Shown one piece after another: positions 1 to 5,492 of a DNA stretch of 7,882 nucleotides. Every line of letters starts with the position of its first letter. Position 1 is the first letter of the stretch. The position numbers were made by a program, and so were the translations under genes. This DNA comes from Deltaproteobacteria bacterium (GTDB taxonomy: Bacteria; Desulfobacterota; Desulfarculia; Adiutricales; Adiutricaceae). The notes beneath the pieces were generated by a model. It was not told where the DNA came from, made no database searches, and worked only from the letters and a program-made list of their open reading frames with translations. The DNA is taken from positions 1 to 7,882 of the forward strand of contig JAITJP010000256.1 in assembly GCA_031278835.1 (NCBI GenBank), read 5' to 3'.

Positions 1-258
1 GTTGGGCATTAAAAAATCCTTTGTTTTGGCAAAAAATAACCCGCCCTGGCGGCGGCCTTAACCGGCCCCACGGGGTCGGCTTTAGATAACGTTACAACGA
101 AAAGCCCTTGGCGTCAAACCAAAAGCTAAGCGGCCGGCTAAACTCGCTTTAGGTCGGCCCCTAGGTCGGCCCCTAAGCCAGCCCTTAGGGCGGCTAAATT
201 TTTAACCATAATTCCTGGCCCTGGAGCTTTCATTGGGCCGCCATTGGTGGAAAAAGGC
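1..258. other. Intergenic region upstream of the ABC ATPase gene
   Basis: No credible gene is visible here. The stretch holds two GC-rich potential hairpins: CCGCC/GGCGG at 41-55, and CCGGCCC/GGGTCGG at 62-79 with one G-T pair and a 4-base loop. Neither is followed by a convincing T run, so they are weak terminator candidates for an upstream gene outside the window. A set of 12-bp tandem repeats lies at 150-197. A CATAAT hexamer at 207-212 could be a -10 box for the ABC gene, but no good -35 box sits at the right distance. Confidence 0.5.
150..197. repeat. 12-bp tandem repeat, two exact and two degenerate copies
   Basis: TAGGTCGGCCCC occurs twice in perfect tandem (150-161 and 162-173). It is followed by two diverged units of the same length, TAAGCCAGCCCT (174-185) and TAGGGCGGCTAA (186-197). 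The last two units are also partly complementary to each other, so they could form a hairpin just upstream of the ABC gene. No function can be assigned. Confidence 0.6.
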
Positions 259-1050
259 ATGGCTGATTCGGTAATCGATCTCGAGGAAATATACCTTAAA
301 CGCGGGCCCTTGACCCTCCTATCAAAGGTCAACTGGACCATTGAAAAAGGTCAACACTGGGCCCTTTTGGGACCAAACGGGGCCGGCAAGACCCTGATAC
401 TCAGAATAATCACGGGCTATATCTGGCCCACCGACGGCCAGGTGACCGTCCTGGGTCATCGCCTGGGCCGCTACGATTTAAGAAAACTTAGAACCCGGAT
501 CGGCTGGGTCTCCCAAGCCCTGGCCGACTTGATGCCAAGTCATACCAACGTTTTGGAAACCATCCAGTCTGGCTACTTTGCCTCCCTGGGCCTTTACTCC
601 GAGCCAGATCCCAACATAACCCAAAAAGCCCAAGAGCTGGCCGAGGAATTTGGCCTGTCCGAGATGTTGGTCAGACCCTTTGCCCACCTCTCTTCGGGGG
701 AACGCCAGCGGGCCTTACTGGCCAGGGCCAGCCTGCCCGAACCGGATCTGCTGATCTTGGATGAACCGATGAGTAATCTGGACATGGGCGGGCGGGAACT
801 TTTTCTCGATCAACTGACCAAACTGGCCGCCTCGCCCAAGGCCCCGACCATCATTCTAACCACGCACAATATCTTGGAAATCGCCCCCTTCATCACCTCG
901 GCCCTGGTCATCAGAAAGGGCCAAGTCACGGCCGCCGGGCCCCTTAGCCAGACCTTGACCTCAAGCTGCCTGAGCCAGGCCTTTGACCTGGACCTTAAGG
1001 TGGAAAGGACCAGCGGCGGGCGTTACGTGGCCTATTCCAACAAGGTTTAA
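259..1050 (+). CDS. ABC transporter ATP-binding protein, ModF/YlmA-like
   Basis: This is a single nucleotide-binding domain of 263 residues that would hydrolyse ATP at the cytoplasmic side. All hallmarks are present: Walker A GPNGAGKT (residues 38-45), a Q-loop glutamine in WVSQAL, signature LSSGERQ (144-150), Walker B LLILDEP (164-170) with the catalytic Glu, and the H-loop His in TTH (about 203). The stretch around SGYFASLGLY and the overall spacing recall the COG1119 (ModF/YlmA) group, whose substrate is poorly defined. No permease or binding protein gene lies in the window, so the transport substrate is unknown, and a non-transport role is possible. I chose ATG 259 because GGTGG at 246-250 is well spaced as a ribosome binding site. 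An in-frame TTG at 244 would add five residues. The gene converges with the aldo/keto reductase gene 29 bp away. Confidence 0.9.
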   Translation: MADSVIDLEEIYLKRGPLTLLSKVNWTIEKGQHWALLGPNGAGKTLILRIITGYIWPTDGQVTVLGHRLGRYDLRKLRTRIGWVSQALADLMPSHTNVLETIQSGYFASLGLYSEPDPNITQKAQELAEEFGLSEMLVRPFAHLSSGERQRALLARASLPEPDLLILDEPMSNLDMGGRELFLDQLTKLAASPKAPTIILTTHNILEIAPFITSALVIRKGQVTAAGPLSQTLTSSCLSQAFDLDLKVERTSGGRYVAYSNKV

Positions 1051-1057
1051 GGGCCAT

Positions 1058-1089
1058 GGACTTTTTTAGCCAAAATGGCTTAAAAGTCC
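1058..1089. terminator. Hairpin between convergent genes, possible shared 3' end
   Basis: GGACTTTT (1058-1065) pairs with AAAAGTCC (1082-1089), and AGCCA (1068-1072) pairs with TGGCT (1076-1080) around an AAA loop, with a small internal asymmetry. The hairpin fills the gap between the two convergent genes and takes in the reductase stop codon. Neither strand shows a T run directly after the stem, so it may be a processing or stabilising hairpin rather than a classical intrinsic terminator. Confidence 0.4.
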
Positions 1090-1928
1090 TGGATCCAACC
1101 CTCTTGGTTAAAGTTGAATTTTGGAGTAAGAAGGCTACGGTTTTGGTTTTGCTTACTTATGACGGCCATGTCCTCGGGGCTTAGGACAAAGTCAAAAATG
1201 CCGGCGTTTTCCTTGACCCTTTCCGGGTCAGACGATTTGGGAATAAAGGCCCGGCCGCTTTGAAAGTGCCATCTAAGAATGACCTGGGCCACCGAGCGCG
1301 AGTGCTTTCTGGCTATTTTTATTAGCGACTGGTTTTTCTTAAGCTTGCCCCGGCCCAGGGGCGAGTAAGCCTCCACCACCGCCCCTTGGCGCCCGCAGTA
1401 TTCGGAGAGGCTTTCCTGGGTCAGGTGGGGATGGAGCTCAATTTGATTGACCATGGGCTTGGTGCCGCCCAGTTTAATAATCTCGTCTAGATGGTGCTTT
1501 TGGAAGTTTGAAACTCCAATGGCCTTGACCAAACCGTCGGCCAGGAGCTTTTCCATGTCTTCCCAAGCCAATAAACTTTTTTCCAGGACCGGCCAGTGGA
1601 GAAGGTACAAATCCAGATAATCAAGCTTGAGTTTTTCTAAACTTCTCTGGCCAGCCTGATAGGTTAGGCCCCGATCTTGCTCGTTAAGCCAGACCTTACT
1701 GGTCAGGAAAATCTCCTCCCGGGGCAGAGAAATGGCCGCCAGGGCTTTTCCCAAAGCTTCTTCGTTTTCGTAAGCCGAGGCCGTGTCCACCCTGCGGTAA
1801 CCGACCTCAAAAGCGGCCCCAATGACCGGGTCTATGACCTCTTGGTTGGTTAAAAGCCAGGTGCCCAAGCCCAGCCTGGGCATGGTCTTGGCGTTGGCCA
1901 ACTTGATGCAACTATTTATGTCCGTCAC
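1080..1928 (-). CDS. Aldo/keto reductase family oxidoreductase
   Basis: This cytosolic NAD(P)H-dependent reductase of aldehydes or ketones is 282 residues long, the normal length for the family. The catalytic tetrad can be placed: Asp48 and Tyr53 in VDTASAYENE, Lys78 in LTSKVW, and His111 in LLHWP. The N-terminal MPRLGLGTW, the central EAYSPLGRG, and the C-terminal FIPKSSDPERVKEN (cofactor phosphate-binding loop) are typical of the group containing 2,5-diketo-D-gluconate reductases and similar enzymes. The true substrate cannot be read from the sequence. Translation starts at GTG 1928, with AGGGAG (complement of 1938-1943) nine bases upstream. Met16 would be too late, since it lies inside the first conserved strand. 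The gene diverges from the nucleotide cluster and has its own promoter-like boxes at 2013-2041. Confidence 0.93.
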   Translation of the reverse strand: MTDINSCIKLANAKTMPRLGLGTWLLTNQEVIDPVIGAAFEVGYRRVDTASAYENEEALGKALAAISLPREEIFLTSKVWLNEQDRGLTYQAGQRSLEKLKLDYLDLYLLHWPVLEKSLLAWEDMEKLLADGLVKAIGVSNFQKHHLDEIIKLGGTKPMVNQIELHPHLTQESLSEYCGRQGAVVEAYSPLGRGKLKKNQSLIKIARKHSRSVAQVILRWHFQSGRAFIPKSSDPERVKENAGIFDFVLSPEDMAVISKQNQNRSLLTPKFNFNQEGWIQDF

Positions 1929-2000
1929 GAACGCGAGCTCCCTGGTAGGCCCAGACCGGCCTCCGGAAAAAGGACTATGACCCTAGTGGGTAGGGGATCG

Positions 2001-2017
2001 ATACTTTTCGAAAGTAT
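2001..2017. promoter_or_regulatory. Inverted repeat at the leftward -10 box, possible operator
   Basis: ATACTTT and AAAGTAT are perfect 7-bp arms separated by TCG. The dyad covers the -10 box and likely start site of the reductase promoter, which is where a repressor would bind. No particular regulator family is recognised. Confidence 0.4.
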
Positions 2018-2041
2018 ACCACGCTCACCCCAATCGGCCAA
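2013..2041 (-). promoter_or_regulatory. Promoter for the aldo/keto reductase gene
   Basis: On the minus strand TTGGCC (complement of 2036-2041 read with one base shift) is followed after 17 bases by TATACT (complement of 2013-2018). A TG one base upstream makes it an extended -10. Transcription would begin near 2006 and leave a leader of about 78 bases. The -10 box lies in a dyad (ATACTTT 2001-2007 / AAAGTAT 2011-2017), which could be an operator. Confidence 0.5.
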
Positions 2042-2095
2042 ACCTGGCCCCAAAAGGTTCCCCGGCTTTTGGCCATGGCTATTGGGCCAGTTTCC

Positions 2096-2127
2096 GGCCC
2101 CCTGGGGGCCCAGGGCCCCCCAGGGCC
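2096..2127. repeat. GC-rich complex inverted repeat
   Basis: GGCCCCC/GGGGGCC (2096-2102 and 2104-2110) and CTGGGGGCCC/GGGCCCCCCAG (2102-2111 and 2113-2123, one bulged G) overlap, so two alternative hairpins can form. It lies between the two divergent promoters, about 50 bp upstream of the rightward one, so it is not expected in either mRNA and could act only as DNA. Function unknown. Confidence 0.5.
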
Positions 2128-2148
2128 TAAGCCAAAGCCAGGCCAGAG

Positions 2149-2162
2149 TTATTGGCCAATAA
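2149..2162. promoter_or_regulatory. Perfect 14-bp palindrome over the rightward -35 box, possible operator
   Basis: TTATTGGCCAATAA is a perfect palindrome with no spacer. It contains the TTGGCC -35 box of the rightward promoter at its centre, a classical position for repressor or activator binding. The regulator is not identifiable. Confidence 0.45.
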
Positions 2163-2181
2163 GCCTCGCTTGGGTTATAAT
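2152..2181 (+). promoter_or_regulatory. Promoter for the ParB/Srx-like gene and downstream cluster
   Basis: TTGGCC (2152-2157) is followed after 18 bases by a perfect TATAAT (2176-2181). Transcription would start near 2188, giving a leader of about 150 bases before ATG 2342. This is the best sigma70-like promoter in the window, and it points at the four-gene cluster. Confidence 0.6.
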
Positions 2182-2215
2182 GATTTTCGAGGCACAATTT
2201 CTGGCCATCTTGGAG

Positions 2216-2241
2216 CTTGGTTGATTTTCTTGGTTGATTTT
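2216..2241 (+). repeat. Exact 13-bp tandem duplication in the leader
   Basis: CTTGGTTGATTTT occurs twice back to back (2216-2228 and 2229-2241). Each copy contains GTTGATTTT, which can pair with AAAATCAGC at 2250-2258. The two copies therefore compete for the same partner, which could allow alternative RNA folds. Confidence 0.7.
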
Positions 2242-2267
2242 TCTCGTTTAAAATCAGCGTTTTTTTT
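2233..2267 (+). terminator. Terminator-like hairpin in the leader (candidate attenuator)
   Basis: GTTGATTTT (2233-2241) pairs with AAAATCAGC (2250-2258) over 9 bp including one G-U pair, with an 8-base loop. After one base it is followed by eight Ts (2260-2267). This is the shape of an intrinsic terminator, placed after the promoter and before the first gene of the cluster. The stem is AT-rich and so fairly weak. A second AT-only hairpin (2279-2287 with 2296-2304) lies further downstream. Confidence 0.4.
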
Positions 2268-2341
2268 CTTCGGCCTTTGGTAAAAAATTTACATTTTTTT
2301 TATCAAAAATTACTTTTTTTCCATCATGAGGATTGCTTGGT

Positions 2342-2968
2342 ATGGGTTTTACGCCATTTAAAATCACTAAAGTTGAAAATCATTCCATCGAGGAGCTGAT
2401 TAGCCGCTTACGAGGCCTGGTCATGCTTAAGGATCGCTTGGTTAAACCTTACGCCAAAACCTCCTTTGTGGTTGGCCCCCTGCCCTATGAAAATTTTAGG
2501 CCGGCCCAGAGATACGTCTTAACCAACAATTTGTTAAGGGTCCAATGCCTGGAGTGGGCTTTGGCCGAGTTTGGCTTCCACCCGCTAAGTCTCGATGGCT
2601 ACCTAACCATCCAGACCGACCAAAGCCCAGAACCCATTGATTTACTGCCGCCCATTGTCGAGACCATCATTGAGGCCGACGGCCAGGCCATTAACGTGGT
2701 TAACGATGGGATGCACCGACTTTACGCCGGGCGCTTGGAATGGCGGATCCCCACGGTGGTTTTGGTCAAAGATCTGCCGGCCGAACTGCCTTACTACGCT
2801 TACCCAATCCCCGGGGCCGCCCCATGGGATCAAGTGACCATCTTGGAAGGCGACACCATTCCGGCTGGACACATAAAAAAATGGCACCGTATAGCTGACA
2901 ATAAAAAACTTTACCGGGATTTTAACTCTCAATTTCAAAACGTTGGTGGGCCAAGGGGTCAAGGCTAA
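2342..2968 (+). CDS. Uncharacterised protein with ParB/sulfiredoxin-like signature
   Basis: This is a soluble protein of 208 residues with no signal peptide or membrane segment. The segment around residues 115-142 reads INVVNDGMHRLYAGR and then WRIPTVVLVKDLP. It resembles the ParB/sulfiredoxin fold pattern, in which a DGxHR loop (here Asp122, Gly123, His125, Arg126) binds nucleotide or DNA phosphate, followed by a strand. A shorter, basic, Gly-rich end (YRDFNSQFQNVGGPRG) closes the protein. Full ParB helix-turn-helix domains are absent, so it is not a partition protein. Substrate and reaction are unknown; nucleotide binding is an inference from the fold and from the deaminase and synthase genes next to it. 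ATG 2342 was chosen because GAGG at 2328-2331 is 10 bases upstream. The TTG at 2333 lies too close to that site. It heads a four-gene co-directional cluster. Confidence 0.7.
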   Translation: MGFTPFKITKVENHSIEELISRLRGLVMLKDRLVKPYAKTSFVVGPLPYENFRPAQRYVLTNNLLRVQCLEWALAEFGFHPLSLDGYLTIQTDQSPEPIDLLPPIVETIIEADGQAINVVNDGMHRLYAGRLEWRIPTVVLVKDLPAELPYYAYPIPGAAPWDQVTILEGDTIPAGHIKKWHRIADNKKLYRDFNSQFQNVGGPRGQG

Positions 2969-2986
2969 GGGTCATTGGATAAGCCC

Positions 2987-3023
2987 TTTACTTATAAACT
3001 CAAATTTTAAGTTTATAAGTAAA
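2987..3023. repeat. AT-rich inverted repeat with perfect 14-bp arms
   Basis: TTTACTTATAAACT (2987-3000) and AGTTTATAAGTAAA (3010-3023) are exact reverse complements around a 9-base spacer. A run of A, not T, follows on the plus strand, so it does not look like a standard rightward terminator, and no leftward gene needs one. It could be an operator, a processing hairpin, or a remnant element. Confidence 0.65.
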
Positions 3024-3093
3024 AAAAATTACCAACAAACCCTCCATGGTCCTTAAGCCATTTGCCATTTCCCAGGTATCCTCGATAAGGCCA

Positions 3094-3699
3094 ATGACCC
3101 AATTTCAGATTCCCAGCCTTCTTGAGGGTCGGCTCATTACCCGGCCCGATTGGAATCAGTATTTTATGGCCATAGCCAAGGTGATCAGCACCCGCTCGAC
3201 TTGTTCTTCCAGGCCGGTGGGCTGCGTAATCGCCGTGGGCAATAGGATCTTGGCCACCGGTTACAACGGGGCCCCTCCGGGCGCCCCCCATTGCACCGAC
3301 CAAGGTCAGGATGGCCAAATCTATTGCGCCAGACGGGCCAACAAGGTGCCCGATGAGCTTAAATTAGGTGGGGGCTGCTGTAGCCTCCACGCCGAAGAAA
3401 ACGCCATTGGTTTGGCTCACCTTTTTGGAGTGGCTGACCTTTTGCCAGGCTCAACCATTTATTCCACCCTGTCGCCCTGCGTAAGGTGCATAAAAAAACT
3501 CAAAGAAAACGGGGTGGCCAAGGTTTATTTCGAACTGGCCTATGAATCCGTGGACCGGGCCAGGGACCAAGCCTGGGTCGAGCTGGCCAAGGAATCCTTT
3601 GAAGTCTACCAACAGCTCTCCATCGAAGGCCCAGAGGCCCAAAAAATCGCCGGGGCCTTACTGGGGGTCACCTCGGAAAGGCTTCTGCCATCGGGCTAA
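3094..3699 (+). CDS. dCMP deaminase family protein (ComEB-like)
   Basis: This zinc-dependent deaminase of 201 residues is expected to convert dCMP to dUMP in the cytosol and so feed dTMP synthesis. The family marks are RPDW near residue 17, GYNGAP (56-61), the zinc and proton-shuttle motif HAEEN (His99, Glu101), and PCVRC (Cys129, Cys132). Between GYNGAP and HAE there is a longer Cys-bearing insert (Cys67, Cys78, Cys95, Cys96), which could hold a second, structural metal as in some phage-type dCMP deaminases. A free cytidine or tRNA-type deaminase is less likely because of RPDW and GYNGAP. An earlier ATG at 3046 would add 16 unconserved residues and lacks a ribosome binding site. ATG 3094 has AAGG, although only three bases away, so the start is not certain. 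The thymidylate synthase-like gene follows 115 bp downstream. Confidence 0.85.
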   Translation: MTQFQIPSLLEGRLITRPDWNQYFMAIAKVISTRSTCSSRPVGCVIAVGNRILATGYNGAPPGAPHCTDQGQDGQIYCARRANKVPDELKLGGGCCSLHAEENAIGLAHLFGVADLLPGSTIYSTLSPCVRCIKKLKENGVAKVYFELAYESVDRARDQAWVELAKESFEVYQQLSIEGPEAQKIAGALLGVTSERLLPSG

Positions 3700-3739
3700 A
3701 AGCCAGAAAAAAAATTTTCCTTGACCTTCTCGCAATTAA

Positions 3740-3758
3740 GACCTTTTTACAAAAAGTC
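3740..3758. repeat. Short AT-rich hairpin between deaminase and synthase genes
   Basis: GAC-TTTTT pairs with AAAAA-GTC around a two-base centre, with one bulged C at 3743. It sits in the 115-bp gap. A TTGACC hexamer at 3721-3726 has no good -10 partner, so I do not call a promoter here. Confidence 0.35.
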
Positions 3759-3814
3759 CCCCGCGTCCGGGCCGCCCCAACTCTCCTTTTGGCCAGGATT
3801 TTTAAGGCCGACCA

Positions 3815-5353
3815 ATGTTTTTTGACTTGGCTATTGAGGCCAAAAACCTAATCGTCTTAAACCCAGCCGGCACGATAGCCCTGTGCTCATTGTGGACGCC
3901 CGTGGAGTATCTTAAGCGAAGGATTGAGGAATTAAGGCCCGAGTTGGTGGACATGGCCAAAAGCCCCCTGGCCTTGATTGGCGGTTTATACGGCGGCGGC
4001 CTTAACGTGATGATTAGAAATATCCACTACAATCCCCAGATCGATACGGTCATCCTATGCGGCAAGGATTTTTCAGGGGCCAGTGATCACCTAAAATTAT
4101 TTTTTCAAGGCCAAGTCAAGTTAACCGGAAAAAGTCAGACTTATATATTCGCGGACGGTCATGTGGAGGAACTCGAAAAGTTAATTATCGAGGGTCCAGG
4201 GGCCTCATATACCATGGATAGTTTACTTTTACCGGAAATGTTTAAAGAAAAACCGAAAGTTTTCGATCTTACCGGAGCCATCACCCCGGAGGTCATTTCC
4301 GAAATCTCGGCCATTTTTAATTCCTATCAGCCCAGGACAATAGCCTTGGCCAGGCCGGCGGCCATCCCCCTGCCCAAACCCAAGGTCGATAATTTTCCCG
4401 CCGATACCTTTAGCCAAGCCGTTACCGGGGAGACCATCACCGAGGCCTGGGCCGAAATCCTAACCAGGCTTCACCGCTTTGGGCTTCCGGTCCGCTTCAG
4501 AAACGGGAAAGAACGCCTGGAACTGATGAACTTTAAGGCGGTCATTGAAAATCCAACCCTGATCACCGCCGAGGACCGGGCCCTATTAAACTTATCCGAG
4601 GAAAAACTTGACCAATATAGCGCCCAGCTCCTAAGCCCGGAACTGGATCATGGCCTACCCTATACCTACGGAAACCGGCTGCGGCGCTATTTTAAGGTGG
4701 ATGTTCTGGACTGGGCGGCCCAGGATCTGGCCAAGGCCGGAGATTCCCGTCACGCCTTTGCCACCTTGTGGGACAATCAAAACGACCCCGATGGCCACGA
4801 TTCTCCTTGTCTGGTCTCAATATTTTTTCGAAAGGCCCTGGACAAAGTCCATCTGACCGCCCAGTTTCGTTCCCATAACGGGGCCAGGGCTTGGCCAATT
4901 AATTGCGTCGGCCTGCAGGGCCTAATAAAACGGGTTTGCCAAGAAGCCAACGCCAGTAAGGATCGAACCGAAATTAATGAGCTTAGTCCCGGGCGCTTAA
5001 CGGTTTTCTCCATGTCCCTTTCTTTGGATCCCGCCGATCTGCCGCAAGTGCTTTCCATTATCGAGGCCAGACAAACCAGACCCTTTAAAATGAAAAACGA
5101 TCCCAATGGCTTTTTTAAAATTACCGTTGACCATGAAAATAAGCTCATAAACGTTTTTCATTATTCCCCGACCTCGGAACTGTTGGGCGAATACAGCGGC
5201 AAAACCCCCTCCGAGATCGGCTGGAGCCTGGCCAAAAACAAGGCCTTTTCCGATCCCTACCACGCCCTTTACCTGGGCGGCCAATTGGAGCGGGCTTGGC
5301 GCTGCCTGCACCTGGGAAGGCCCTACCATCAGGATAAAAGTCTGCCCGACTAA
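3815..5353 (+). CDS. Archaeal-type thymidylate synthase-like protein with MtrA-like and DUF4346-like ends
   Basis: The protein has 512 residues, about twice the length of bacterial ThyA, and appears to have three parts. Residues 15-95 (LIGGLYGGGLNVMIRNI, NPQIDTVILCGKDFSG) recall the soluble part of methyltransferase subunit MtrA. Residues about 205-415 match a thymidylate synthase: YTYGNRLR, the catalytic Cys332 in DSPCL, FRSHNGARAWPIN with phosphate-binding Arg352, and Asn363 at the pyrimidine-reading position. Asn there favours dUMP over dCMP. Residues 429-512 (DPNGFFKITVDH, YLGGQLERAW, GRPYHQD) match the DUF4346 pattern. The likely role is methylation of dUMP to dTMP, supplied by the deaminase upstream. 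Oddities: the usual RSHD/RSxD is RSHN (Asn355), and the late HxY dUMP-sugar motif appears replaced by SMSLSLD. It could therefore be active with a variant site or act on another substrate. The start has AAGG at 3804-3807, seven bases before ATG. Confidence 0.75.
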   Translation: MFFDLAIEAKNLIVLNPAGTIALCSLWTPVEYLKRRIEELRPELVDMAKSPLALIGGLYGGGLNVMIRNIHYNPQIDTVILCGKDFSGASDHLKLFFQGQVKLTGKSQTYIFADGHVEELEKLIIEGPGASYTMDSLLLPEMFKEKPKVFDLTGAITPEVISEISAIFNSYQPRTIALARPAAIPLPKPKVDNFPADTFSQAVTGETITEAWAEILTRLHRFGLPVRFRNGKERLELMNFKAVIENPTLITAEDRALLNLSEEKLDQYSAQLLSPELDHGLPYTYGNRLRRYFKVDVLDWAAQDLAKAGDSRHAFATLWDNQNDPDGHDSPCLVSIFFRKALDKVHLTAQFRSHNGARAWPINCVGLQGLIKRVCQEANASKDRTEINELSPGRLTVFSMSLSLDPADLPQVLSIIEARQTRPFKMKNDPNGFFKITVDHENKLINVFHYSPTSELLGEYSGKTPSEIGWSLAKNKAFSDPYHALYLGGQLERAWRCLHLGRPYHQDKSLPD

Positions 5354-5448
5354 TTGGTCAAGGGCTTTAAGCCCCACCCACCCAAAAAAAGTGAGAAGGC
5401 CCCTCTCCCTTAAAAAAGGCTCATGATAAAACTTTAACACCCCAGCAA

Positions 5449-5471
5449 ATGAAAGTCTCGACGACTTTCAT
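5449..5471. promoter_or_regulatory. Perfect 9-bp inverted repeat just upstream of the helicase gene
   Basis: ATGAAAGTC (5449-5457) and GACTTTCAT (5463-5471) are exact reverse complements around TCGAC, and the repeat ends 21 bases before the helicase ATG. A run of A follows, so it is not a rightward terminator. An operator or a translation-controlling hairpin is possible. It does not match the LexA box forms I know. Confidence 0.45.
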
Positions 5472-5492
5472 AGAAAAAAACGGACCAGCCCC

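Larger units (their letters stand above)
1929..2341. other. Divergent control region of 413 bp
   Basis: No gene is supported here. The left half is GC-rich with palindromes; the right half (from about 2200) is strongly T-rich on the plus strand. From left to right it holds the reductase ribosome binding site, the leftward promoter with an overlapping dyad (2001-2041), a GC-rich complex inverted repeat (2096-2127), a 14-bp palindrome overlapping the rightward promoter (2149-2181), a 13-bp tandem repeat (2216-2241), a terminator-like hairpin (2233-2267), and a second AT-only hairpin (2279-2304) ahead of the ribosome binding site GAGG at 2328-2331. Confidence 0.6.

Noticed and set aside
138..341. 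A 67-codon minus-strand frame with a repeated LGAD motif
   Set aside because: The repeat is simply the 12-bp tandem DNA repeat read in frame, and the frame begins inside the ABC gene. There is no sign of a real protein.
1925..2197. A 90-codon open frame on the minus strand, and a 61-codon frame on the plus strand at 1977-2162
   Set aside because: Both run through the divergent promoter region and its palindromes. They are Gly/Pro/Trp-rich in a way expected from GGCC-rich DNA and resemble no known protein.
2987..3023. The AT-rich dyad as a rho-independent terminator
   Set aside because: On the plus strand the stem is followed by A, not T, and there is no leftward gene to terminate. I kept it as an inverted repeat of unknown role.
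3721..3749. TTGACC at 3721 as a promoter for the synthase gene
   Set aside because: The hexamer 17 bases downstream is TTTTTA, a poor -10 match, and it lies in a small hairpin.
5362..5374. GGGCT/AGCCC hairpin after the synthase gene as a terminator
   Set aside because: The stem has only 5 bp and is followed by CACCCACCC and an A run, not Ts.
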